From: Strongylocentrotus droebachiensis | Taxonomy: Eukaryota > Echinodermata > Echinoidea > Camarodonta > Strongylocentrotidae | Length of the DNA stretch: 64,000 bases | Assembly (NCBI GenBank): GCA_035222895.1 | Contig: JAVYIG010000316.1 | Coordinates: forward strand, 248,001 to 312,000 | Direction: 5' to 3' | Shown: positions 1 through 10,513 of the stretch, piece after piece | Layout of the letters: every line of letters begins with the position of its first letter | How positions within the stretch are numbered: position 1 is the stretch's first letter | Notes under the pieces: model-generated | Told to the model about the DNA's origin: nothing | Seen by the model: only the letters and a program-made list of their open reading frames with translations | The model's database searches: none | Made by a program: the position numbers and the translations under genes

Positions 1-2798
1 GATTTCCTATTCGCCAGCCACTGTAGCCTCCTCTTTTCCCTGTCCTCATCAATACTGCTTTCTTCATCATTTGGTTGTGATGGTTTTAAATCTGTTGTGG
101 TATCATGGGAATTATGAACTTGGTCTTGTGCAATATGGTTGTTATAGTCATTCAAAGGTATTATCCTTTCTTTTGATAAGGGTCGTTCAATATTGACACT
201 TGATGGTGGCGGCAACCTGCTATGTCTTCGGATGGTCATCCTGGTTTCGTCTGATCTTGTGAACTGTTTTAAATGTAGAACACAGAGAAGGATGATGATT
301 ACTATATCAAATCGCAAAGAGTAACAGATTTTGTGAAAAAGGATGCCCTATATTAATTTTGTTGATTTTTTTTCTACACGGTTCTATGTGAATGGTCATG
401 TCTAATTTGTGATCTTTATTGTGATTGTTATCACCACAATTTCTAAATCTATGAAGCCAAAACAGATTGAACTAACATTTGTATAACTTTAATTGCGGAA
501 TAACACATGTTCACGAACATAATATTCAATTTACTTTTCTAATCATTCCTTCAAGGACAGAAGTTTGAATAAGCAAGGGGAAAAGATAAAAAAACAAACC
601 TGGATGTATCCAAAATCTTGCAGTTGTGTATCTTCGTCGTCATATACAAACTCCTCCTCCTTCTCCTCGTCCTCTTCCTCCTTGTCATCTTCATCCTCCT
701 TCTTCTTCTTCTTCTCGTCAACCCCCTTCTCCTCCTCGTCGTCCTTCTCCTCCTCCTCTTCTTCGTCCTTCTTTTCCTCTTCCTCCTCCATCTCCTTCTC
801 TAACTCCTCCCTATCATGGAAAGAGTGGCTGTTCAGTGCTTCCACTACTCGCATTGCATTCCTGTTAAGGCATAGGTGAGGCCTGTCCCGGGCCATTATC
901 AGCTCTTCTAGCTCAGTCTTGACTTTATCCTGCGGAGTAAGATAAAATGTAGTAATAATCAATAGAAATGCATATCAACCGTTACATTTATTAATATTAT
1001 GAAGGCCTACACGAAATATTTCATGTCAAAGGCCCGAATTCACAAAGGAGGTTTAAATTTAACCCATGGTTTAAATCTTCTAGAATTAGCGCAAAATAAG
1101 CGCGACACAGTCAGAGGTCCAATATTAGACGCGCGCAAGGCAAGGTACACTTACGCTAACTTTTTAACTTTTAAACCCTTAAGTTAAACATCCATTGTGA
1201 ATTCGGGCCTATGTATTTCTCACGATCGCACCAGGCAGTTTTTACTGAAATGGTCCTTTCTGTCAAAACTTTTGAACGATTCTGATTTTCATTATCATTC
1301 TCAAGAGGGGTATGACCAATAATCTTCACGACTATTAATTGTACGTTTAGTCAACATAAATTAGTTTTTAGCTAATATCACTTTTCAAAAAGTTTGGAGA
1401 AGTTTAGGACATAGGCCTACCTGGAAATAGCTTAAATCGGGCACTTCTGTATTTTCGTCATCACACTCCTCCTCCTCCCTGCTTCTGCTCCTGCTCCTCT
1501 TTTTTTTCCTCAACCTTCTGAGCGTCATAATCGATGTTGTCCTTTGATTCGGTTTCCTTCAGCTCAGTAGCATCATCTCCCGTAAAAGACATATCTCCAT
1601 GAGTCTGGATGTCTTCAGACTCTTCATCGTAGAATTGATGGCTCTTTAGGTGATGCAACCACTCTCCTGGCATCCCTTTGGATGATGGACCGGTGAAACC
1701 TGTCACGGGCCATTCTAAGCTGTGTCATCTGAAGTTCTGCAATATCCTGTTGAATAACGGTTGAAAGGGTCTAATGATAACTTTTAGAATCGAAAATTAT
1801 ATCTATAAGCCATACAAGCGCGCACATATTTCCTCTTTTGATTTTGTTCTAACTTACAATTTCTTATTTGCATAAGTCTGTGAGATATTAGAGATTTCAG
1901 AAGGGCTTTTCTCGGTGTTTACTTAATACACCCCCTCCCTTTCCTAAAAAAAGAAAAGGGAGACATAAAGAGTGTGAGAGAGGATAATAGATGGAAAACA
2001 GAGTAAAAGAAAAAAAAAGGAGCGCGAAAGCAGGAAGAGGTAAGAATGAGAGGACAGACAGACATATAGTAAAAGAAAGCATTGTAGAAAGAGGAGGGGG
2101 AGATGGACAGTGACAAGAACAGAGATAAAGAAAGAAAGAACAAGATATTAAAGTAGGGAATGAAGATAATATACCCTAAGAAGTTGCATTCGCTTTGTCA
2201 TCGCATCATCCTCAACAGATTTCTCCTCGAGGTTGTGCGACGTAACGGTGGCCGCAACGTCACCTTCGTACAAAAGAAAATAATTTTCAAAGTAATTCTA
2301 ATTGTTTGAAGCGCCACACCCCTCATTACGGTAATGTAAACGTGATAAACTTTGATGCATCTACGAAATATACATGATATTAAGGCAAATGTAGAACGGA
2401 TGTACATGGTATCTGGTGGACATATTATAAGCAAATTATATTCTAGGACTATTTTGGTCTTTGATAAATACGTAATTTAATCAAGATATGTGATAAATAA
2501 ATAAATAAATAAATAAACCGATACAATTTAGATCTATTGATACATTTTTTAAAATAAATATACACTTTACATACACTTAAAGACATAAAAATATCCTAAA
2601 CATCTTTACAAATTAGCAGTATCAAATTTAATTATGTTTTCACAAAGTTTTGTTTCCCTGGTTATATACAGAGCCGCCATTTCGAGAGAATAAAATCCGT
2701 TTTCTTATCAGCGAATATCGAACTGACTCGAAACCCCACCCCTCTTACTCTTAGTTATTAGTATTACTGAGGGTGTGTGGGGGGGGGGGGGGGCTTCC

Positions 2799-2843
<45 letters not shown>

Positions 2844-3168
2844 ATATCTCACCCTCTCTCCATTCATAATTATTAATCGTTTATTTTGTATTCCTCTCTT
2901 AACTCTTTCTTTTTAATATATTTCTTTTTCTTTATGTTCAATCTATCAATCTCTTTGGTCTGGATTATGATACAGTTCCGTCGATAATGAACCTTGAGTT
3001 CTCAAATGAATTTCAATACAATAGGTATGTCATACCATCTCCAACCTCTAACTTCTCATGTAGGCTTCTGACGTCGAAAGATTTATTCTCATCGAAGACC
3101 TCCAGCTTGAATTCAGTTCTTCGAGACTCATCAAGGCCGTCGAAGACGTACCCGTCCTCATTTTCATC
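1..3168 (-). CDS. Unnamed acidic multi-exon gene, partial (runs off the left edge)
   Basis: I do not recognise this protein. Five consecutive minus-strand exons fit by splice sites and phase: 3168-3036 (phase 0 in, 1 out), 2263-2175 (29 codons after completing the split codon), 1746-1421, 929-600 (110 codons), and 263-1, which continues outside the window. Acceptors end in AG and donors are GT at each boundary. The second exon joins the first through a split glycine codon, which supports the model. The 929-600 and 1746-1421 exons are homologous: both start with an aspartate, carry an ARDR-x-H motif about 13 residues in, then a basic segment, a long Glu/Asp/Lys-rich run, and a closing aromatic segment (DFGYIQ and DLSYFQ). 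The 263-1 exon is fully open and hydrophilic, ending with an RRLQWLANRK segment. No signal peptide or membrane segment is visible. Upstream exons, including the start codon, were not found. Exon 1746-1421 is out of frame as read (separate entry). Confidence 0.6.
1421..1746 (-). pseudogene. Frame-disrupted duplicated exon of the acidic gene
   Basis: This exon has a normal acceptor (cag at 1747-1749) and donor (gtaggc after 1421), but it is 326 nt against 330 nt for its homologue at 600-929, so it is not a whole number of codons. The reading frame changes twice: first between the ARDR motif and the SHQFYD segment, where the homologue has SHSFHD, and again near 1470 in the Glu-rich run, after which EEECDDENTEVPDLSYFQ matches the other exon's end. 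All three frames are used in turn. It may be a decayed exon copy, contain sequencing or assembly errors, or be skipped. Confidence 0.5.
2773..2840. repeat. Poly-G run followed by (TC)n microsatellite
   Basis: About 20 consecutive G bases are followed closely by a long pure TC run. It lies in the intron between the 3036-3168 and 2175-2263 exons of the acidic gene. Confidence 0.9.
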
Positions 3169-5520
3169 CTGACGATGAATCGGTTAGCTACGTATGCACC
3201 CCATTGTTATTCAAAGCAAATTCGAATACTAAGTTTAGAACTCAATATACCTATAATATTCGCAAGTGATTGAATAAAACACTGGTCATGCAGTTTAAAG
3301 TAAACAGAGTTATCACCATGCACACAGCGTAAAGTAAAACGCGTCCTGTTTATGACGTAACAATCCACCCGCGTCCGCACAGGTGATTACATTTTTGCAT
3401 TATTAAGTGCGGGAGGCTATCTTGATCTCGGACTGTCACGTCGTTTGAGAAGGCTTTAGCTCTGTTGTGGTTATTATTTTGTTCCATTTCCAGAGGGGAA
3501 CCAGCTCAGTTTCAAGAAGTTTATTGCAGTGAATTCAGCAGTCATCAAATATCACCCCTCGGTGGAAACTGAGATAGAAAGCAGATGAAATGAAGAGAGC
3601 TTTAGAGTTGTGTTGATAGATGCAAGCTCGAGTGTAAGTGCACTGTTCGTCAATTGCACTCCTTTTGGTTTCGAATTTTGCTATGTTGAATTAATTTTTC
3701 GAAATGTTTTTTGTTTTGCTTTTGTTTTTGTGTGCCCTCTTTCTCGTTATCCTCTCTACCTCTCCAACTCTTTTTGCTTCTATCTCTCTCATATATCCTT
3801 CACTATCTCTCTCTCTCTCTCTCTCTCTCACTCACCCTTCCTCTTTTTGTCTCTCTTTCTCTCTGTTCCTTTATCTCTCTCTATCCCATATCTTTCTATA
3901 CCCGTCTCTTTATCTCACTTTATAGCTCTCTCCCTTTATATCTTAATATTCTCTCCTCTCTCTCTCATTTTCTTTCTTTCTCCCCTCTTAATTACAACCA
4001 TCCTTTGTATCGCCCTCTCCTATATAACACTAACAGTGAAGTTAACAGATACAAAATGAATGACGAGGCAAGTAGGTTGAATTTTTTTATAGTTTTTATC
4101 ATCTTCCATCTTTGCTTCGTTTGGGAAAGATCGATGGTTTTATCAGCTATAGATGTTGAGAGACTACAGTTACGAGGGATTTTTTGTCAAATAAAATTAC
4201 ATCATTTAAATGGCAATACAAGGAGAAGAAAAAATTAAGAATCTTAACAAAATGATTGGGATTATTTGCATCGTTCGTTTATAATAGTTCAGGGCAAACG
4301 CAAGATTGGAGTCCGGTTACGTGATGTGCGCTAATATCGTTTTTGCTAGAGGTAAGTTGAAACAGGAACCCCCCCCCCCCACCCTCCCCTCTCCTCCCCC
4401 ACCATGTGATCTCTAGAGTGAGGCTATTGGTGAACACTCATGCGACACATTATCTTGCAATGTATGAGGCGAGACTTCTTCACTCAAATTACGAGAAAAA
4501 AAGAGCAATCTGCAAAGTGGGTTCGTCTAGCCTTATAGAAGAAATATATACGAGGCTCGTATAGTAAAACGTCGTATAAAGAATCATCGCATAGTGGATA
4601 AAAAAAATCATATAAAAAAAACGTCGTATAAAAGTAAGTTTTTAAGAGTTCATTTGACATGACAGCTGGCGAATCATCAGTGCGCGTTCACGTAAGCCCC
4701 GCCCAGATATTAGGTTTTCGTACAATACGACGTTCAAACGTGGAGGGGACCCTTGATTCATTATCGACTTTGTTTTTATTGGGAAAGATGCTCAAACATA
4801 TGTTTCGTATTACAACGTTTCGTTATACATCACATAACATATAAAAATATTGAAAAAGAAACAAATGAGTAATTTAGCCATAGCTATACGGTTTTCGTAT
4901 AACCATGCGATGAATTTTGGTAGTCAGAACGCGAGTACATCTCACTTCTTCCTTGGTGTCTGAGATAAATGAACCTTGAAGATGCACTCGTTCGATCAGG
5001 CCAGACATCCCCAAATATCATGTTACCACAAACACATATCCATTACAGATTGGTACATCCCCCTCATCCATAATCAACAGGTAGATCTGCAATCAACTGA
5101 AGTGGAACCGAAAACCCCGCTAGCGGTTCCATCCCTGTAGTTTTTAGCGTCTAAACAGTATTCTAAAATCCTGTCTGCGATATTTTTGTTTTCTTTTGTA
5201 ATGAAAGATTGATCTCTGCTTTTAGAAAGGTTGATACAGTGGTAAAATGAGAACAAAATCCCCCCCCCCTCCCTCATCTCAAGATAACTAGGCAAAATCC
5301 TATTTATTTCAGTATCATTATTATCATCACATACATAAAATACTATCTATTTTCGTTATCGCACTTCTATTTGACCAATGGCGGTTAGGGGCTGAACAAT
5401 GGATTGAACACGAGGTGTTATTTCATTTTATTTTATTACCGCTATTTTTATTGCGCCGGTCGAATTTTTCAGTATAATACATACAAAAGCAAACAATTAG
5501 CCCCTACAGATAATTGCTCT
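3169..5520. other. Non-coding stretch with CT-rich low complexity
   Basis: I see no supported exon here. 3725-3990 is strongly CT-rich, which makes long Ser/Leu-rich open frames that are compositional artefacts. A poly-C run lies near 4370. A CRE-like TGACGTAA occurs near 3353, upstream of the acidic gene, but nothing ties it to a promoter. Confidence 0.5.
3725..3990. repeat. CT-rich imperfect microsatellite
   Basis: Long irregular TCTC tracts on the plus strand, with a purer (TC)n core around 3810-3832. Confidence 0.85.
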
Positions 5521-6087
5521 ACGGCTAGGATACGGCGGCCGTACGCCCCCGAAATCGAGAGATATTCGCGGCGGCCGCAGTAAATCTGCGGTGGCCTCAG
5601 GGTCACCCTAGGGCGTATCCCTATCTTTACAGGCCGTACGGGTCGCCGTGGGATTATAACGCGGAATTAAAATTGTTTTCATTTTCTAGGTTCATGATTA
5701 GACACGCCGTAGCCATGGCGACCATACGTCGGGCGTACGGTGGCCTTGCATTTTATATACTCCAGGGGTGAAGCGGTAGCATCAGTCTGGCCGCAAGGTC
5801 GCCGTGCAAGGCCTACCGTGCAAGGTCACCTTGCGACTATCTTGCGTCTGCCTTAGTTTTGTTAAAAACCTACAGCCGCCGCCGAGACGCCCTAAGGCGA
5901 CCGTGCGTCATCAATTCAAAGACCGTACGGTAGCCGCAGATTTTCTGTCTCCACAAATTCAAAATACGCCGTGCGGCTACCCTAACATAATGTGACCGCT
6001 ACCGTATGTAGCGGTGGTCTTATAATTGCTATTGGTCGTTGATGTTTTAGACCGCACGGCCGCCGCGTGAAATGTGACCTAGCCATT
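5521..6087. mobile_element. GC-rich candidate MITE with imperfect inverted ends
   Basis: The stretch is much richer in CG than its surroundings and holds many variants of a CCGTACGG / GGCCGCCG word. The left end reads GGCTAGG, then CGGCGGCCGTACG; the right end read on the other strand gives GGCTAGG, then CGGCGGCCGTGCGG. This inverted layout suggests a short non-autonomous element or a decayed CpG-rich repeat. No protein is visible and no target duplication was identified. Confidence 0.4.
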
Positions 6088-6225
6088 AATGTTCTGTACT
6101 TATTTAGATTGTTGCGGAAGTGTTCGGTCGAAAGATGACTTTCGGACTCATCCGAGACCTTTCACGGGCTTTCGCACGCTTCTTCAAGGGGTTACGTCTG
6201 TCACTAGAGATCCCACCTAGACCAG

Positions 6226-6330
6226 GGCTCTGTTGCATAAAACGAACCACTGATACAGTGATAGTACGTTTGCCATCAATGTCGATAACCATGGCAACAT
6301 CACTCAACAGCCAATCAAATCAAGGTTTCC
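6226..6330. mobile_element. Degraded copy of the palindromic GTTGCATAAAAC MITE
   Basis: GTTGCATAAAAC is followed by a variant of the GCCATCAAT..ACCATGG body and CCAATCAAATCAAGGTTTCC. The same body is found in the complete copy at 46199-46359. The right end is missing here. Confidence 0.5.
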
Positions 6331-6415
6331 ATGGAAGTTACCACATTTGGTAAAGTTACCAGGCCAATGCTAAGTTTTAGGCGACGGGGTCTATTGCAGG
6401 ACTCCGTAATGCTAA

Positions 6416-6434
6416 GTTCACACCGACGCCGCAT
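6416..6434. repeat. Left terminal inverted repeat of the Harbinger element
   Basis: GTTCACACCGACGCCGCAT, an exact inverted match to 12316-12334, directly preceded by TAA. Confidence 0.8.
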
Positions 6435-6777
6435 TGATGGCGCATGAAATCGGCGAGCAAAGCGGCGGCAAAGCGTAACAAAGCTTAATTAAAGCGTAAA
6501 GACCGTAATAGAGCGTGAGAAAGCTTTGAGCAATTCGGGACATTCGGCAAGAGCGCCAAATTTTTTTAAACTGTTTAAAAATTTGAGGCGATCTGTCACG
6601 AATTGCGTAAAGCGGGGAGAGCGTATTAAAGCTTATCAAAGCGTCACAAAGCTTATCAAAGTTTTGCTCAAAGCGTAGGAAAGCTTAACAGAGCTTGGTT
6701 CAAAGCGTTGACCCCACTTTGTACGCTCTGTCACCAATTGACACGCTTTGTTAAGATGTCTCAAGATTTGATAAGAT

Positions 6778-6984
6778 CAGGCGCGGATCCAGGATTTCTT
6801 AGGGGGGGGGCCCAACTTTATTATTTTTTTTGCTCCCGAAAATTTGAAAATCGCGCCGGCCGAAAAGTCACTCAGTTGGGGGGGGGGGGGGGGGGGGGTG
6901 GGGGTGGTAAGCGGACACTTTTTTTTTTTTTTTGAAGTCCCAAAAAAAATCGCAACGACTCAGCCAGCCGAAAAGTCGCTCAGT

Positions 6985-7019
<35 letters not shown>

Positions 7020-7322
7020 AAGCGGACACTTTTTTTTTTTTTTTGAAGTCCCAAAAAAAAATCGCAACGACTCAGCCAGCCGAAAAGTCGCTCAGTGGGG
7101 GGGGGGGGGGGAGGGGGGTAGTGAGCACATTTTTTTTTTTTTTGGTCCTCTAAAATTTTTAATTTGCACCCCCCCCCCCCCCCTTGAGCGCCAGGGGGGG
7201 GGGGGGGGGCCCAACCCCCAAAAAAGGTAAAAATCGCGTGATTTTACATGATTTTTTTTCTCAAGGGGGGGGGGCCCGGGCCCCCCGGGCCCCCCCCCCC
7301 CCCCCCCCTGGATCCGCCACTG
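6778..7322. mobile_element. G-tract element nested in the Harbinger left arm
   Basis: The ends are inverted: CAGGCGCGGATCCAGG on the left and CCTGGATCCGCCACTG on the right. AGAT (or AGATC) flanks both sides at 6774-6777 and 7323-7326, a likely 4-5 bp target duplication. The body is a tandem array of about 120-bp modules: a GCAACGACTCAGCCAGCC segment, GAAAAGTCGCTCAG, a long G run, AGCGGACAC, a T run and GAAGTCCC. Related modules occur at 23866-24037 and 55692-55870. No coding capacity beyond compositional frames. Confidence 0.6.
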
Positions 7323-7626
7323 AGATCTGGCATCAAGACTTGACACGCTTTCCCACGCTTTCACCGAGGATCGACACGTTTTCCCACGCTTTCACCAAGG
7401 ATTGACACGATTTTCCACGCTTTCATCAAGGATTGACACGCTTTGTCAGGCTCTGTCACGCTTTGTTACGATTGGCAAGCTCTTTCACGCTCTATCACGC
7501 TCTCCCACGACACACACGCTCTGTCACCATCCCTATACCGCTGGGACTCGAGTTATTCTCATTCCAATTGTCCCAGTGAAAGAAGTTCTAAATCTGGTGA
7601 ACCCTAAATCCACTATAAAGTAAAAT

Positions 7627-8976
7627 ATGGGTCCCAAGAGAGGTCGAGACACAACCAGGAAGAACCTGAGAGGGGGACGCAGAGGCCATGTCGTTGAGAT
7701 TCAGAGGGCTAGATCTCCAACTCCATCGCAGCCAGAAGAAGACATACTGGTGCCAGAGCAGCCACAGCCTGTCATAGAGTCTGGGGAAGATCTCCCAGAA
7801 ATCCCACCAGTTCCAGCAGCCCGCAAAAAGAGTAAGAATAAGCCATATTATTATGCCCAGCTGACAGAGGCTCAGAAGGAAGAGTTGATTGATTGGTTAA
7901 AACAGAACCCGTGCATCTACTCCAAGAGGCTATCTGAGTACAAAAACGCACCCCAAAAAGAGAAGCTATGGGAAGACAAAGCCAAAGCGATGGGTTTGGA
8001 GGACCTGTCTGCTACTGATCGATGGATCTGGGAAAACCTCTCCTTTCTGAAGGATCACATCGAGACAGTTGAGCACAGAAACGTCGTCAGCATCCATGGC
8101 AGAACTGGGAGGGTAGCAGGCAGGACAGCACCAACATCCACAGCTACTGGGTCAGCAGCAGCAGTACCACCTACAGCAGCCTCCAACATCCAGTCAGACT
8201 CTGGGTCAGAGTCACAGTCTACAGACCCCTCCTCTCGAAGACACTACACAGAGAGTGCTGACCTCAAACAAACTCTGATGGAGTACATTTCTGGTTCCAA
8301 GAAAGGGGGTCCTTCCCCCTTTGCCAGACATATAGACGAGGGACTCGCCGAGCTTCCCAGCGACATCAGACGCACAACACAGATGAAGTTGATGGCCGTT
8401 CTCCACGAGGGGCAGAAACAGGCTGAAGAGCGCCAGGAGATGCAGCAGCAGGTGCCTAGTACACTGCAGCCTACCTTCCCACAGCAGCAGCAACAGGTCG
8501 CCCCCTTCCAGCCACACCCTCAGCCGTACCTTCCCAGCTACACCAGCAGGCATGACCCCTCCAGATTGATGTCACAGAATCACCAATGGCAGCCTCCACC
8601 ATCCCAGTGGCCAACCCAGATGACAGGACAACAGACCAGTCTCTGGCGCTCCCAGGACCCTCAGTTCATGAGTTCACAGCTCCCTGCCATGTACTCACAA
8701 CCATCATTGAGACCCCCCGTCATCATGGACCTGGACACGGGAACAACACGTCCCGTCTCACCCATACCAAGATCATCCACTCCCTTCACTGCTACCAGCT
8801 CCCACGGGTATGGTGCTGCTGCTACTGCCGCTGCTGACAAGACCACTGACTCCCTGAATCTGACTGACATGGTCAACAGAGCCATTACTGCTGCAGGTAT
8901 CTCCACCAGGCCACCATCTCCTGTGACTCCTCTGGGAACTCCTCCAGGACCGGAAGATGACACCACAAAGAAGTGA
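7627..8976 (+). CDS. Harbinger-associated MADF/Myb-SANT-like DNA-binding protein (449 aa)
   Basis: Single-exon frame inside the Harbinger element. Residues about 77-150 form a MADF/Myb-like helical domain (LIDWLKQNPCIY, then KNAPQKEKLWEDKAKAMG), with the Trp and hydrophobic spacing of that family. The N-terminus is basic (GRGRDTTRK-like), as in DNA-binding and nuclear proteins; the rest is a low-complexity Gln/Pro/Ser/Thr-rich tail. In Harbinger elements the Myb-like partner binds the transposon ends and helps bring the transposase into the nucleus; that role here is inferred from the family. The ATG at 7627 is preceded by an in-frame-free AT-rich leader with a CTATAAAG sequence about 15 bases upstream. 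The frame is complete, without breaks, and faces the transposase. Confidence 0.8.
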   Translation: MGPKRGRDTTRKNLRGGRRGHVVEIQRARSPTPSQPEEDILVPEQPQPVIESGEDLPEIPPVPAARKKSKNKPYYYAQLTEAQKEELIDWLKQNPCIYSKRLSEYKNAPQKEKLWEDKAKAMGLEDLSATDRWIWENLSFLKDHIETVEHRNVVSIHGRTGRVAGRTAPTSTATGSAAAVPPTAASNIQSDSGSESQSTDPSSRRHYTESADLKQTLMEYISGSKKGGPSPFARHIDEGLAELPSDIRRTTQMKLMAVLHEGQKQAEERQEMQQQVPSTLQPTFPQQQQQVAPFQPHPQPYLPSYTSRHDPSRLMSQNHQWQPPPSQWPTQMTGQQTSLWRSQDPQFMSSQLPAMYSQPSLRPPVIMDLDTGTTRPVSPIPRSSTPFTATSSHGYGAAATAAADKTTDSLNLTDMVNRAITAAGISTRPPSPVTPLGTPPGPEDDTTKK

Positions 8977-10513
8977 ATTCAGTGACTTTTTTAAATTGAC
9001 ACGGGAGACTTTTACATTTGTTATGCTACATGTACTATTTATATTTTGATGTTATAATATTTGTCTGTACATTGTATTATGTATGATAAGACAAAGAAGG
9101 ATTTTTGTTTGTTACAATGTTTTGGAAACATTAATAATAATGTTTGCTTTGAAAGTTGTATATGTGTTATATCAAGTTGGATATATTATTATAATGATTT
9201 GGAAACATTAATAATAATGTTTGCTTTGAAAGTTGTATATGTGTTATATCAAGTTGGATATATTATTATAATGATTTGGAAACAGTGATTATAATGTTTG
9301 CTTTGAAAAGTTTAAATGTATCATATTAAAGGTTCAAAACCACTAAATATGTACAATTCAGTGAAATACTTGTCGCAATAGTTTTACCAAAGACCGATTA
9401 TCGAAAGTTGCCGGTAAAAGTTTTCTTTATTACATTGTTAACTTGAACTGCCGAAAATTTGAACATCCAATTATGATTATTTCGGAAGTTACGCATTCAT
9501 AAAGATGGTAAACCCGCCAAAAACAGAATGTCGCAAATCAATAAGTTTGCCGATACGTTTATGTAATGCAAATTAAAGCACGATCTTTTCTTATTAAAAC
9601 TTGTTCTAAAACGAATTAAGCCATATGCCTACATGTTAAAATAAAAATAAATATAATTGAAAACTATATAATTTAATTATTTTACAAATCAAATTTGTCG
9701 CAAAAGCCTGTGAAACATACGTTACCATGATTTTAAGTCTTCCTTTAAATAATTCCCCGGGCATCCAAAGTATGATAGGTGCGCCTTCTTGTGATTATCA
9801 TTGTTGTGTTTATAGAGTACTGTGTCATGCGTTAGTTTTACTCTCAATCTAAAATCGTGAGAAAGCTGTCTATATACGTAACCTCATTTGAATTGTTCAT
9901 AATTCTGTATTTTGTTACTAAATTGCCCGAAATCATGCATCATTTTTGCTTAAAACGTACATATTTCTTGGCACATTATTGGTTAATTAATAAAAGTCGT
10001 AATAGCCATGAGTAATAATCATAAAGCACTGTGCTGATTCCTTTGTTTTATTTTCTTTGTTACAATAAGGGTTATTTATCTCACATTTAAAATTGATTTT
10101 CTTACTAATTTTGTTAATTAGTAAGAAAATCTATTTGTAATAATCAATTTAACAACAAATTGCGTATTTTAAAGATCTTTTATCGCACATATCTAAATTT
10201 CAAATTCTACAACTTGATTTCTTTAAATTTTCACTCCTGATTTACAATAGTAGTATTATCTGATTTTTCATGGGGAAAAATCAATAAAGTCTGTATTTAT
10301 ATTATTTACAAGCAGATGAAATACATAACAACAAAAATAACATCAATAATAATATTAACATCTTCACAAGTACACATAATACAAAAATTATTTCAAACTT
10401 ATATTAAAAAATAAACAAAGTGTGCATATGGGAGAATGTTCTTATTTCCAGACACACAAGTCTTTATCTTCATCATCTGCTTCTGACGATATCTGAGCCA
10501 CTCCTTTCTTAAC
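8977..10513. other. AT-rich spacer between the two convergent Harbinger genes
   Basis: No gene is visible. It would contain the 3' UTRs of both transposon genes; an AATAAAG occurs near 10283 on the plus strand. A short inverted repeat (TTTTCTTACTAATTTTG / TTAATTAGTAAGAAAAT) lies at about 10097-10132. Confidence 0.6.
9124..9310. repeat. 77-bp tandem repeat, two full copies and a partial third
   Basis: Units start with GGAAACATTAATAATAATG at 9124 and 9201; a diverged third copy starts at 9278. They lie just downstream of the MADF-like gene, in the AT-rich centre of the Harbinger element. Confidence 0.85.

Noticed and set aside
543-879. Plus-strand Ser/Pro/Leu-rich frames
   Set aside because: They are antisense to the Glu/Asp-rich exon at 600-929 and reflect its GAG/GAA codon runs.
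3610-4238. Plus-strand frames up to 175 codons
   Set aside because: Low-complexity Leu/Ser/Phe frames produced by the CT-rich tract.
6844-7405. Gly- and Pro-rich frames on both strands
   Set aside because: Made by G and C runs of the nested repeat element; no real protein features.
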